Origin: Aporrectodea caliginosa
Taxonomy: Eukaryota; Annelida; Clitellata; Crassiclitellata; Lumbricidae
Assembly (NCBI GenBank): GCA_020284085.1
Contig: JACEVL010000499.1
Span: 105,001 to 169,000 of the forward strand
Length of the DNA stretch: 64,000 bases
Direction: 5' to 3'
Both the position numbers and the translations under genes were made by a program. The notes below the pieces were generated by a model. That model made no database searches. It was not told the origin of the DNA and worked only from the letters and a program-made list of their open reading frames with translations. Below, in pieces: positions 11,095 through 21,603 of the stretch. Each line of letters opens with the position of its first letter. Positions within the stretch are counted from its first letter, which is position 1.

Positions 11095-11235
11095 TTTTGG
11101 TTTCTCTTATAACGGGACTCGGATCTCCACTGCACATTATTATAAGAACAGCTCCTCTAACTTGACTCGTGAATAAGCTGCTGCTCTCAGCTTAGCTTTA
11201 GAGCATCACTTTAAAAATTAGGAGTTTACGATCAG
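11095..11235 (+). mobile_element. Truncated LINE 3' end
   Basis: A diverged match to the 3' UTR seen at 860-1000 (GGACTCGGA, then GTGAATAAGCTG, then GCTTTAGA) with a degenerate tail. Confidence 0.45.
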
Positions 11236-11439
11236 CATTGCGTCATGAACCGATCTAATCAGTTCAACGAAAGACGGACCTTAGAAACAGGATGTACAGT
11301 GTTCAGAAACGGATCCGTTCACTAGAGGGCGCATTCGTCATTATCATACGATAAACAGCGCATGTTAATATTTAATTAAATACATGGCAATTCCGCTAGT
11401 ATCAGCTCCGCTTAGTACAAAAGCCGGTGTACTGCCCCT

Positions 11440-12175
11440 ACTCTGACAGAGCCAATCCCAAGCCTACTAATCAACACTAATCAACTTTGTTATGTTATGT
11501 TTGTCGATAATAAACAGAAACTAACAAACCAGACAGCAAGATATCAGTAGTGCCAGTATTGTATTGTATTGTATTTGAACACTTGTTATAGCGCCTCTAC
11601 CAGATTGCCCATTCAGAGGCGCTCCCGACTACTGCGCGGACGTTGAATCGGAGTTTCACGCCGAAGCGCATGAGCAATTGCGAGTGAAGGACTTGCCCAG
11701 TCTACCAGAGGCGGGCTACCAACCCACTCGGCCACTCAGGATCTCAGTGCCCAGAGGCGAAAATCTATACATAACTTTGGGGACAGAGTACCTACGAAGG
11801 CCGGATTTTGGGGTGACAGAAGGGCTTAAGTCAAAACTTTGGGGACAGCCCCTCTGTCCCCCATGATTTACGCCACTGCCAGTGCCACGGCTGGAAGAAG
11901 GAGGAGGGCTATGATAATTAACTCCTGTGTGACAGTGTGTCGTTAAACAGTAAAAAAACAACCAAACAGTGAGACATAAGTAGTGCCAGTCCCATATCTG
12001 GAAAAAGGAGGATGGCGACACTTATCAATTTTGATATGACAGGGTCGTTAAACAGCAACTAACTAACCAGACAGCAAGGTATAAGTAGTGCCAGTCCGAA
12101 TCCTCGAAAAAGGTGGAGGGCGACCTTGTTGTGACAAGGTGTGGTTAAACAATTAGCCTACTAACCAGCTAACCA
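11440..12175. repeat. About 95-bp tandem repeat array (AGTGCCAGTCC units), SINE-interrupted
   Basis: At least three units share AGTGCCAGTCC, a GGAGGAGGGCGAC-like core, TTAAACAGCAACTAACCAACC and GACAGCAAG. Two units recur at 14460-14665 before the second membrane exon. Single dispersed copies sit at 46612-46692 (minus) and 60415-60480, so the unit is also a dispersed repeat. Confidence 0.7.
11553..11745 (-). mobile_element. tRNA-derived SINE (same family as 27170-27417)
   Basis: On the minus strand it matches the body of the SINE at 27170 (GGGCAAGTCCTTCACTCGCAA, then GGCGTGAAACTCCGATTCA) and its GAGCGCCTCT/GGCGCTATAACAAGTG 3' hairpin. The (AATAC)n-like tail is at 11553-11575. The tRNA-like head is missing or diverged. 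Confidence 0.7.
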
Positions 12176-12280
12176 ACCACAAGTGACTTTATATGGAGCC
12201 ATTTTTGTAGCTCCTCCTGGGTATGCTGTTGGTCTTTTCATTTGTATGTATCTTCCTGTCTCTGTTATGTCTGTCTACAG

Positions 12281-12362
12281 GTATTCTTCTGACCATTGCT
12301 ATCTCCGCAACTGTCATTGTGGCTGTACTGGTCATCACCTGTGGTCTCTTCATTCTCTACCG
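12281..12362 (+). CDS. Receptor gene A exon 5: transmembrane segment, first copy
   Basis: The exon encodes ILLTIAISATVIVAVLVI then TCGLFILYR, a single hydrophobic span followed by basic residues completed in the next exon (RRRVAR), which places the C-terminus inside the cell. The acceptor CTACAG|GT and donor CG|GTTAGT change phase from 1 to 2. A second copy is at 14757-14829. It is unrelated to the gene B membrane exon. Confidence 0.85.
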
Positions 12363-12419
12363 GTTAGTAAAGATCTTCTCTTTCATTGACTAAAACTGAC
12401 CCAGTGATCGATTAAATTG

Positions 12420-12945
12420 TTCACTGATCCACGCGACCATTCATCCGTCCATTCAATCATACATCTATCTATCTTTGAAATATTCATTCATCTTATCAAC
12501 TTTTCACATTCATCCAGCCATTCATATATTCATCAGTCTAAAATATACATCTATCGATACATTTATTTATCAATACATTCATTCTTAAATTCAATAAAAC
12601 AATTCAATCACATAATCATCCATCCCCTCCACAGATCCATACACTCATCGATCCGTTCATCCATCCATCCATCCATCCACCCACGCACCCATCCATCCGT
12701 CCATCTATCCATTCATCCATCTATCCATCCATCTACCCATCCATCTGTCCATCCATCGATCCATACATCCATCCATTCATCCATCCGCTCATCCATCTAT
12801 CTATTCATCCATCAATCCTCTCATTCATCCATCCAATCATCCATCTATCCATCCGCTCATAAATATATCCATTCATCCATCCACTCATCCATCTATCGAT
12901 TCATTCATCCATCCATCCATTCATTCATCTATTCATTCACTTTTT
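12420..12945. repeat. (CATC)n repeat tract in intron
   Basis: Over 500 bp of CATCCATC/ATTCATCC repeats lie between membrane and tail exons. A shorter equivalent is at 15215-15385 in the second copy. Confidence 0.9.
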
Positions 12946-12970
12946 CTATCGTTTTTCCTGTCTATTTCAG

Positions 12971-13598
12971 TCGTCGTGTGGCCAGGGAAGAGGAGGACAG
13001 TCAGATGCCTCTACCTTCCGGCGAGTATCGCTACGCGCCCACAACGGTTCCTACATCCGACTACGGCTCATGGGCGCCAACGGAGGGTGCCCCATACACT
13101 CCGGGGGCGCCAATAGACTCATGGGCGCCAGTGGTCGTTCCATGGCCGCCAGGGCTCGAACGGCGCCCCTCAGCCGACTGCCTGGAACGGGACTACGCAA
13201 CTACCCTCCAGATGCGACTGAACGCCATGCCCTGTTCCGCATCTACTCCATCAATCTCTTCATTATCCCACCACGTACCACACTCAGCAGCAGTACAGGC
13301 AGGGCCCTACGGTTTGCTGCCCTACGACCACCGAACGATGATGGTCTACTGTCCCTTCCACGGGACGCTGACCAGGGTCAACGGGGTGGAAGAACCCGCC
13401 GCTCGACCAAGGTTGAGGTCGGAGCACAGGTATGAGGAGGTACCATTGCAGCCTGCTGCGACTTGCTCCACGGAGAGCACTGATGCGGACATTGTGGGTG
13501 ATGGAGAGGCAGGTAATCAGGAACAGCAGCAGCAGCAGCAGGAGAGGCAACCACTGCAACGTCAACCGAGTGGACTCTACTCTGAGCTCAACTACTAA
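12971..13598 (+). CDS. Receptor gene A exon 6: cytoplasmic tail, first copy
   Basis: The exon encodes a 209-residue low-complexity tail beginning RRRVAREEEDS and ending GLYSELNY before TAA. It has Pro-rich blocks (PPGLERRPSADCLE), a short polyQ, and about a dozen tyrosines. Those shared with the second copy are RDYATTL, GPYGLLPYDH, VYCPFHG and LYSEL; the YGLL and YSEL sites fit the YxxL pattern used by SH2 or adaptor proteins. The acceptor TTTCAG|T accepts phase 2. No enzymatic domain is seen. A signalling or trafficking role is inferred. Confidence 0.82.
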
Positions 13599-13639
13599 CC
13601 AGTCATATTCAACCCACAATGAGGAGGGGTTTAGGGTAA

Positions 13640-13905
13640 TGGTAACACTCTGGCACGAGGAACAGAAGATCAGCACGGATGCGGAATCTCTTCACGCTAT
13701 ACCTTCCGAAGGGTCGACTCAGCCTTTCATTCGTCAGATGGCGTTGGTAAAGTGAGCAGTAGGACGTGATGGGCGCCTTGCATGGCTGCCATACAGTTAA
13801 ACTCGACACCCCTGTAATAACTTGTGATCATCCATCCAAATTATGACTTGTTAACATGCTGCGTTCATGTCAACTTTAATGAATAATTATCATTATCATT
13901 ATCTT
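13640..13905 (+). mobile_element. SINE-like repeat in gene A 3' flank
   Basis: It contains GCGTTGGTAAA, a GATGGGCGCCTTGCATGGC core, a CATACAGTTAAA element and CTGTAATAACTTGTGATC, then an ATT-rich tail. Copies of this family are at 15040-15205, 16090-16350, 24060-24310 and, on the minus strand, 46965-47240. The last two show tRNA-like heads. Confidence 0.65.
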
Positions 13906-14095
13906 TATTTAACCAGTCAAATTCAGCCCACAATCTGACCAGTGAAATTCAATACACAGTCTAACCAATCAAATTCAACCCAAAATCTAACCAGTAAAAT
14001 TGAACCCACAATCTGACCAGCCAAATTCAACCCACAATCTAACCAGTCAAATTCAACACACAAGCTAGCCAGCCAAATTCAACACACAATCCTGT
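13905..14095. repeat. 27-bp minisatellite (CCAGTCAAATTCAACCCACAATCTAA-type)
   Basis: About seven units share the core CCAGTCAAATTCAA followed by CCCACAATCTAA. The first unit-like sequence begins at the stop codon region (13595-13620). The second copy has arrays at 15960-16090 and 16375-16480. Confidence 0.85.
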
Positions 14096-14756
14096 TCTTT
14101 ATGTAAAGTGATATACGTTACGCATAATACACATTATATGTATGTTTTCTTGTACGTGTGTTTGTGTGCGTCTGTATCTGTGCACATTATACAATAGTTT
14201 GTTTGTATAATTATGTCGTATGTGTGCATGTATGCGTATACATTAATATAATTATGATGTGCTCGTTTTACATCTGCACACATATTTTCTGGAAACCAAA
14301 GGTTTATGAGCGAAGGTGTTTCTGTTTATATGTATATGTAGGCTATTGTATGTCCTATGTACGTTTATATGTATGTACTTGTCCATATGTATTTAATTAA
14401 ATACATGGCAATTCCGCCAGTATCAGCTCGGCTTAGTGCAAAAGCTGATGTACTACCGGGTACTCTCACAGAGGCAATTCGAAGCCTACTAATCAACGCT
14501 AATCAACTTTGTTATGAGAGGGTGTCGGTAAACAGCAACTAACCAACCATACAGCAAGCTATAAGAAGTGCCAGTCCGAATCCTCTAAAAAGGTGGAGGG
14601 CGACCTTGTTGTGAGAAGGTGTGGTTAACAAACAATTACTAACCAGCTAACCAACCACAAGTGATTTTATATGACGCCTTTTTGGTAGCTCCTCCTGGGT
14701 GTGCAGTTGGTCGTTTCATTTGTATCTTCCTGTCTCTGTTATGTTTGTCTATACAG

Positions 14757-14829
14757 GTATTCTTCTGACCATTGCTATCTCTGCAACTGTCATTGTGGTC
14801 ATCATCTGTGGCCTATTCATTCTCTACCG
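14757..14829 (+). CDS. Receptor gene A alternative exon 5': transmembrane segment, second copy
   Basis: A duplicated membrane exon encodes ILLTIAISATVIVVIICG then LFILYR, three residues shorter than the first copy. Its acceptor (ATACAG|GT), donor (CG|GTTAGT) and 1-to-2 phase change are all kept, so exon 4 could splice to either membrane exon. An intact frame and splice sites argue against a dead copy. Confidence 0.78.
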
Positions 14830-15039
14830 GTTAGTAAAGCTCTATGTACTCTTTCATTTACTAAAACTGACCGACTGGACGATTTCATCGCCCATTTATC
14901 GATCCGAACAGTCATCTATCCATTCAATCATTCACCTATCAAATTCTTTCAAATGTTCATTCATCCGATCAACTATTCACATTATTTTATCCAGCCATTC
15001 ACCTATTCGTCCATCAAAGTCCGATTCGGCCTTTCATTC

Positions 15040-15205
15040 GCCAGATTGCGATGGTAAAATGAACAGCAGGACCTGATGGGTGCCTAGCTTGGCTGCCAAA
15101 CAGTTAAGTCGACTCCTGTAATAACTTGTGATCATCTGTTCGTAATACGAATTGTAATCGTACTCCGGTGTGTCAGTTTGAAATAATAAACGAAGATTAA
15201 CAATA
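15040..15205 (+). mobile_element. SINE fragment
   Basis: Same family as 13640-13905: GCGATGGTAAAATGA, then CAGCAGGACCTGATGGGTGCC, then ACTCCTGTAATAACTTGTGATC, then an AATAAACGAA end. It lies between the second membrane and tail exons. Confidence 0.6.
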
Positions 15206-15418
15206 ATTATCTATTCATATATTCGATCCATTCATTCATCCAATCATTCATCCATTCATCCGCTCATTCTTTAAATCCCTTCCATCCATCCATCCATCCA
15301 TCCACTCATCCATCTATCCTTCCATCTATCCATCCATCTATCTATCCATTCATCCATCTATCCATTCATCCATCCATCATTTCCTTCAACAATTCAATCG
15401 TTTTCCTTCCTGATACAG

Positions 15419-15965
15419 TCGGCGCGTGGCCAGAGAAGAGGAGGAGAGCCAGCCGCCAGGGCTCGAACGTCGCCCCTCAGCCGACTGCCTGGAAGCTCCT
15501 ACATCCGTCTACGACTTATGGGCGCAAACGGAGGGCGCCCCAAACACCCCGGGGGCGCCAATCGACTCATGGGCGCCAGTGGTCGTCCCATGGCCGCCAG
15601 GGCTCGAAAGGCGCCCCTCAGCCGACTGCCTGGAGCGGGACTACGCAACTACCCTCCAGATGCGACTGAACGCCATACCCTGTTCCGCATCTACCCCATC
15701 TTCATCCCACCACGTATCACACTCAGGTGTAGCAGGGCCCTACGGTCTGCTGCCCTACGACCACCGAACGATGATGGTCTACTGTCCCTTCCACGGGACG
15801 CTGACCAGGGTCAACGAGGAAGAACCCGCTCGACCTGCAGCGACCTGCTCCACGGAGAGAACTGATGCGGACATTGTGGGTAATGGGGAGGCAGGGAATC
15901 AGGAGCAGCCGCAGGAGGAGAGGCAACGTCCACCGAGTGGCCTCTACTCTGAGCTCAACTATTAA
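15419..15965 (+). CDS. Receptor gene A alternative exon 6': cytoplasmic tail, second copy
   Basis: The exon encodes a 182-residue tail parallel to exon 6, beginning RRRVAREEEES and ending GLYSELNY. It keeps RDYATTL, GPYGLLPYDH, VYCPFHGTL and LYSEL. It lacks the GEYRYAP segment, the polyQ and the HRYEEV site. Its N-terminus carries a second copy of PPGLERRPSADCLE, found once in exon 6, so an internal rearrangement separates the two. The acceptor GATACAG|T is in phase 2. It is likely an alternative terminal exon, or a 3' piece of an incompletely duplicated gene. Confidence 0.78.
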
Positions 15966-16089
15966 CCAGTTAAACTGATCCCACAATATAACCAGTCAAA
16001 TTCAATCCACAATCTATCCAGTCAAATTCAACCGACAATCTAACCAGTCAAATTCAACACACAATCTAACCAGTCAAATTCAACCCTCA

Positions 16090-16350
16090 ATGGGGCGGAA
16101 GTTTAGGGCAATAGTTAACTCTGGCGCAGAAGATCAGCAAGGACGCGCGATCGCTTCACGCTATACCCATTCATTCGTCAGATAGCGCTGGTAAAAATAA
16201 GCAGTAGGACAGATGGGCGCCTTGCATGGCGCCATACAGTTAAATTCGACTCCTGTAATAACTTGTGATCATCCTTTTATACTGTGACTTGTAATCATAC
16301 TGCGGTTTGTCAGTTTGAATTAATTAACGAAAGATTATTATTATTATTAT
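16090..16350 (+). mobile_element. SINE, with (ATT)n tail
   Basis: A full-looking copy of the 13640 family runs from GGGGCGGAAG to GTTTGTCAGTTTGAATTAATTAACGAA and an ATTATT tail. The B-box is degenerate. Confidence 0.65.
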
Positions 16351-16774
16351 TTAACCATTTAAGTTCTCAGAATTATCTATCCAGTCAAATTCAACACACA
16401 AGCTAGCCAGTCAAATTCAACACACAATCTAACCAGCCAAATTCAACCCACAATCTAACCAGTAAAATTCAATCCAAAATCCTCTTCCTTGTGTAAAGTG
16501 ATATACGTTACGCACAATACAGATTATAATTATGTATGTTTGATTGTACGTGGTTTTGTGTGCGTATAATTATACAATTGGTTGTTTGTATAATTATGTC
16601 GTATGTGTGCATGTATACGTATACATTGATATAATGTGCACGTTTACATTTGTGCACATATTTTCTGGAAACAAAGGTATTTCAGTGAGGGTGTTTGCGT
16701 TTATATGTATTATATTTATGTACGTTTATATACGCAAGTGTGTATTCATGCACAGGTCATTAGGTAGGTGTGTG

Positions 16775-18329
16775 CAGGGGTGGACTGGGCCGCCGGGACA
16801 CCGGGAAGATTCCCGGTGGGCCGCCAGGACCGGTGATATAATAATTTAATCAATTTAGTACAGATGATACAGGTTTTTTTACAAAAAATTGCGGCATCGG
16901 TTAACCGGTTTTTAGTTTCGGTTAACCGGTTTGTAAATTAACTGAAAAAGAGCAATGCATACTTACTTACCTACAGTGCTCCGTACAGCCAGCGGCCGCC
17001 ATGTTAGATAAGAATTTACATCTTCCATTCTACTTCCGGCGTCTTCCACTGAGTTTGTTTTGATAAAATTTCTTTTAAATTTGTTAGTTAGTAATAAGTA
17101 ATATTAATTAAATAAGATATGTTACGGTTATGAGTGATATAAATCCGAAACGTAAATGTAAAGGTGGTGCGGAGAAAGTAAGAGATAAGAAACTAAAGAT
17201 TCTTGGTAAAGATGGAGCTAAATGCCGAAATCTAGTCGATTTATTTAAAGCCACTCCAATTCAAACTGAAGACACCAGCTCTCAACAAACACCTTCTGCA
17301 AGTAAACAACCCGACACAAATCGAAACGATGAAAACAATCAGCATTCGGTCCAATCAGTCGTGCCAACAAACTTTATTCCCACCTTACATTTAGAAAATG
17401 TTACGGAGCCGTCGGAGTTAACTGACAACACAACGCTGGCAGTGGCAGATCTAAATGCCGAGAATGATAGTTCAGAAGAAGTGACAGAAACTTCAGTTAT
17501 CGATGATAAAAACACCAGTTACTATTTCAAACGTCCTCGACAGAATACTTTACAATCGTTTTTTAAATTTCACCCAATACAACCTAGTGTGAGTGAAACT
17601 GATCTACCATTTACAAATGCGTATCGGGTATTTTTCAGAAGCAATGGTATCAATAGGAATTGGGTGTCATACTGTAAAGAATCTAAAGCATTGTTTTGCA
17701 CAGTATGCTTAGCATATGGCAAGACTGACGATATGAACTCATTCACAACGGGAATGAATTCCTGGAAACATGTGCATCAAAGAATAGAGGAACATGAAAA
17801 CAGCAAATATCACGAGAAGTGTGTGGAAGCTCATTTAATGTCTGTAAGTGGAAGAGACATTGATAGCATTTTATTCTCTCAGCAAAGTAAACGAAGGTAC
17901 CAAGAAGTTCAAGAAAAGAGACAAGTGCTGGAAAGAGTAATTGAGATTCTGAAAATGATTGGAAAACGTGGTCTCAGTTATCGGTCAAAAAATGATGCTG
18001 CATATACATTAAACGACGATACAATCGATCATGGAAATTTCTTGGAAATATTATTATTAAACAGCAATAATACCATCACAGTGAGTCCGAATAAATTGAT
18101 TTATAACTTGAGTTGACGCATTCTTAATATTTTATATATAATTATAAATTATATATGCGATTTATCGTTTTTTGTTATTGCATAATGTAATTTGTAAAGT
18201 GACCCATGACTTTGGAGGTCACTGGCCCTCGGGTATGCATGAAAAAATGCACAAAGAAAATAAAAGTCATGAAGTTAGGGCCGCTTTTTGTTTTTTCCCG
18301 GGCCGCTTGAACTCCCCAGTCCACCCCTG
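16775..18329 (+). mobile_element. hAT-family DNA transposon, internally deleted
   Basis: Terminal inverted repeats CAGGGGTGGACTGGG and its complement CCCAGTCCACCCCTG (one mismatch) bound 1555 bp, flanked by a perfect 8-bp duplication GGTGTGTG (16767-16774 and 18330-18337). An 8-bp duplication and a CAGGG start are diagnostic of hAT. It carries one ORF (17130-18116) and lacks the DDE catalytic domain and hAT dimerisation domain. The perfect duplication suggests a fairly recent insertion. Confidence 0.9.
17130..18116 (+). CDS. hAT (ZMYM1-like) transposase N-terminal protein, truncated
   Basis: The 328-residue ORF has an acidic, disordered N-terminus (about 1-130), including a QNTLQSFFKFHP motif. 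A TTF-type zinc-finger region follows (about 160-235): NRNWVSYCKESKALFCTVC, WKHVHQRIEEHENSKYH, C. After it come the start of the RNaseH-like region (QVLERVIEILKMIGKRGLSYR) and FLEILLL. It ends where the catalytic core should begin. The product would keep DNA-binding parts without the catalytic residues. It has no frameshift. It is transposon-derived, not a host ZMYM gene, because it sits inside TIRs. Confidence 0.8.
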   Translation: MSDINPKRKCKGGAEKVRDKKLKILGKDGAKCRNLVDLFKATPIQTEDTSSQQTPSASKQPDTNRNDENNQHSVQSVVPTNFIPTLHLENVTEPSELTDNTTLAVADLNAENDSSEEVTETSVIDDKNTSYYFKRPRQNTLQSFFKFHPIQPSVSETDLPFTNAYRVFFRSNGINRNWVSYCKESKALFCTVCLAYGKTDDMNSFTTGMNSWKHVHQRIEEHENSKYHEKCVEAHLMSVSGRDIDSILFSQQSKRRYQEVQEKRQVLERVIEILKMIGKRGLSYRSKNDAAYTLNDDTIDHGNFLEILLLNSNNTITVSPNKLIYNLS

Positions 18330-18638
18330 GGTGTGTGGGCGTGACAGCATGGGTATATTTATAGACCTATACATTTATAATAGGCCTATGTTTAGATGTG
18401 TTTATTTAAGTGTGTAGGCAAGCAGATAGTTAGGTTTCTTTATCTAGGTATCTCTTATTCTAACGGTCGTATAGTTGACAGTATACAGGCATCCTTGTAC
18501 GTGTTCATTATATTGATGTCATGTTTGTACTGTATTTATAAAAGTTGTTAGGTTAGAATATTTATCAGGATGCCAGTTTATGATAAAAACAGTATCTATT
18601 TTTATCCATCTACTTTAACTTGCGGGAATCTTGATTGA

Positions 18639-18669
<31 letters not shown>

Positions 18670-19450
18670 AGCCACAGGCTAAATTGTCAAATCTTGCGAC
18701 GACTAGTTCGATCACTTACAATCATTCAATCGTCGTGAAACTTGGCAGACAGACTCGCCCTCGCACACACTTCATTCTATCAAAATTTCAGCTCTCCCAA
18801 AAAGGCTAGCTTATAGAATCGGGGACTCAACTTTTCGAATCGGGGAATCCCCTTTTCCCACACGCAACGTTGTGATTGGCCAGCGTTGCCATTGGCTGCA
18901 ACAGAAACGGGTGCGGTGCTTGATTAAGCGGACGCTATGTTGTAAAATGCTATATATTTGTAGAGGTAACTGCTTAATATGACGGATTATAGGATAGTAG
19001 ATGGATATAGTAAAAAAACTTTGTTTTTACTATTGGTTCTTTTCTACTCTTATAATTATGTGCATAGTAAAATAATAAAAGTAACAAAACTCACCCGTAG
19101 CGAAACAAGTTTAACCAGAGTCGCTTGGCAATAACAAACACTTGTTTAATACTATTAAAAGAATATCCAACTCATTCGTTACGAAAAACAGCTCACGTAG
19201 ATCCAGTCAGTCACTCAGGCAGTTAGATTAACAAGGTCAGTCAAAAAAACTCCTACACAGGGAGTCCCACCGATTGTACACTGAGCCTATAATAATTCTA
19301 CGCACTCCGTTGTATATAGTAACGCCGCATTGAACTGTAGACTATTTATATTCGTGTATACAAGCAATACACCATTTAAAGGCAATTGACACACACACAC
19401 GCTCAGAGAGACAGAGAGACAGAGACAGAGAGAGAGACACACAGAGAGAG
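18330..19450. other. Intergenic sequence, nothing recognised apart from short repeats
   Basis: It contains a (TTGC)n tract at 18630-18668 and otherwise AT-rich sequence with no coding signal. Confidence 0.4.
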
Positions 19451-19454
19451 AGAC

Positions 19455-19522
<68 letters not shown>

Positions 19523-19590
19523 ACAGACAGAGAGAGAGAGATACAGAGAGACAGACAAAGACAGAGAGAGACAGAGACAGAGAGAGATAG
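19390..19590. repeat. (GAGACA)n-(AT)n-(GACAGA)n compound microsatellite
   Basis: A 64-bp TA tract (about 19456-19519) is flanked by GAGA/GACAGA repeats on both sides. Confidence 0.9.
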
Positions 19591-20105
19591 TTTTCTTTCA
19601 AGAAAAACCACGATAGCTATAATAGTTCGTGTATTATTTTGGACGAAGACATTGTCCTTCTTAACACGACATAATTTGAGGCGTGTCCCCCCCTCATAGG
19701 CATGATATTTCTAAAAAATCTCTATTTGAACACGATGTGCTATAGGGTTCGACCATACTTTCTTCATCCTCACATGACTACCTCCTCCTATACTTAATGG
19801 TCACTCTAGAGCGTCGGACATCCCTGTCAGAAGCTCGATGCGTCGGGTCCATTATATTCACAGCTACGTTGATTCTGAGGGAGCTCACTCTTTCGATTGT
19901 ATGCGAGATATTACGGGATGAGTGTTTAACCACGTAATGCTCTGTAATCCAATGCTGCTTAGCGTTACAGTGTAATGTCAGGAGAAACAATGCAATGTAC
20001 TGTCCCTGTTAAAATGCAAATGCATCATGCACACATCTTGCAAACATGGTTACATAGAATGTTAAATACACGTTCCATGCATTATACATACATCTTACAC
20101 CTTAA

Positions 20106-21060
20106 CCCTCAGGCTACCGAGGTTTTTTTGTAACACAGGCTAACAAGGGGGGGTAACCACCCCCCTGGATTTCGTGTTTTTGTTTCACATATCATAATTT
20201 GTAATAGAGCGATGAATTCAGCATTCATTTCTGCACAGAATGGTATATATAGTTGTACATTATGTGAATGCACCTCGAAATTACATCACTTTTAGCAACG
20301 GAACCCCATAGTTAGCGATATTTTATATTATTGCGTACATTTTGTACTTTTTCGATAAACAAATACAAAATTATGTGTGTTTTGAAACTGATCTATGTAT
20401 CCAAGAACATTTTAAACATAATTTGTAACAATATCCTACAAACTAGTCTACAGTCTGTTTAGTTGTAGCGAAATCTAAAGGCAACATGAAACAAGACTTT
20501 ACGTTATTGTTCACGGCAGTCACTATATATAATTATGTCAGTGGTCCTTGCATTTTTGCAAGTTACTCCCATTGTTTTGTGCGAATGCTTCCTGTAAACT
20601 GGCTTCTCACTTCATTTTCAGTATCTGTTTCAGCTAATATAAGTTCTAAATATGTAGCTGTCGACAAACGCTTATGTAGAAATATCGGTTTACCTTGTGA
20701 TGTTGCATCAGCCATTTTCAGACAGATAACGCGTATTATAATTTATTTTTATCACTTCCAGTTTTCAAAACACAAAAAAGTAAGCAAACAAATGTAGCCC
20801 TGCATTCCCTCTACAGAATGGTATATTTGTTTCTCTTCCAGGAAGAAAAATGAATACGCTATAGTCGAAAAACCAATGGGGTGGTATCCCCCTCCCCATG
20901 GTACCTCGGGTATATCGCGTATAACTTTTTGTTTATATCAAAATGTGCGCAAATGAACCTGCTACAGCTACCTATAATGAAAATATTATATTCCATATGA
21001 AAAAAAATTATGCATAAAAACGTAGGGGGTGTGGTAACCACCCCCTTGGTAGCCCGAGGG
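20106..21060. mobile_element. Non-autonomous piggyBac-like transposon
   Basis: Inverted ends CCCTCAGGCTACC and GGTAGCCCGAGGG are flanked by TTAA on both sides (20102-20105, 21061-21064). CCCT ends with TTAA duplication are characteristic of piggyBac. The 955 bp hold no transposase. Internal GGGGGTGGT/ACCACCCCC blocks sit near both ends. A second copy lies at 32393-35073. Confidence 0.8.
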
Positions 21061-21603
21061 TTAACATTCAAACGACGAGCTGCATTGTTTCCCCATTCAC
21101 TTTTAGTTAGCCTACACTATCGTCGTTAAAGTGTTAAATACATGTTGCACACAATGTCATGTTATATATTAAATACATGTTACATGTTAAATACATGTTA
21201 CCTACATGCTACACATTAAATACATGTTACATACATGCTACACATTAAATACATGTTACATACATGCTACATCTGAATCGTCGATATATTCCTGGTATCT
21301 GAGATGGTGCGTTTAACGGTGCCGTATAGTCCTATATAGGGTGTAATGGGGCAAGACCGTTATGTTTTTGATTTTTTGCATGTGGAAGGTTTGTCTGATA
21401 AAAGTCATAAGGAAAAAGTTACTGTAAACAATAATTGCTATTTGATGAACATGTATTAGTAATTGTTACTGGCCAAAAACAGTGAAGCACTTCACAATTT
21501 TGAAGAAACTGAAGGTGCTGTGATTGACGATCTTGCCCCGCCATGGGGGCAAGTTCGTTAATGTTTTGGGGCAAATCCGTTAATGTTATTGTTTCTGTCA
21601 AAG

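Larger units (their letters stand above)
11375..16765 (+). repeat. Tandem segmental duplication of the gene A 3' module
   Basis: Unit 1 (about 11375-14390) and unit 2 (about 14390-16765) share their order of parts. Each has an AATTAAATACATGGCAATTC start, a 95-bp repeat array, a membrane exon, CATC repeats, a tail exon, 27-bp repeats, and an end with TATACGTTACGCA. A SINE and some array copies are in unit 1 only. Both membrane exons and both tail exons are intact, so the locus has two complete alternative 3' ends. Confidence 0.85.

Noticed and set aside
12417..12970. Upstream extension of the gene A tail exon through the CATC repeats
   Set aside because: The frame happens to stay open across the repeats, but the TTTCAG acceptor at 12970 and the matching acceptor in the second copy define the exon.
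17130..18116. Host ZMYM1-like gene
   Set aside because: The ORF sits within hAT terminal inverted repeats and a perfect 8-bp target duplication and is truncated.
20486..20797. 103-codon plus-strand frame
   Set aside because: Lies inside the non-autonomous piggyBac-like element and has no transposase motif.
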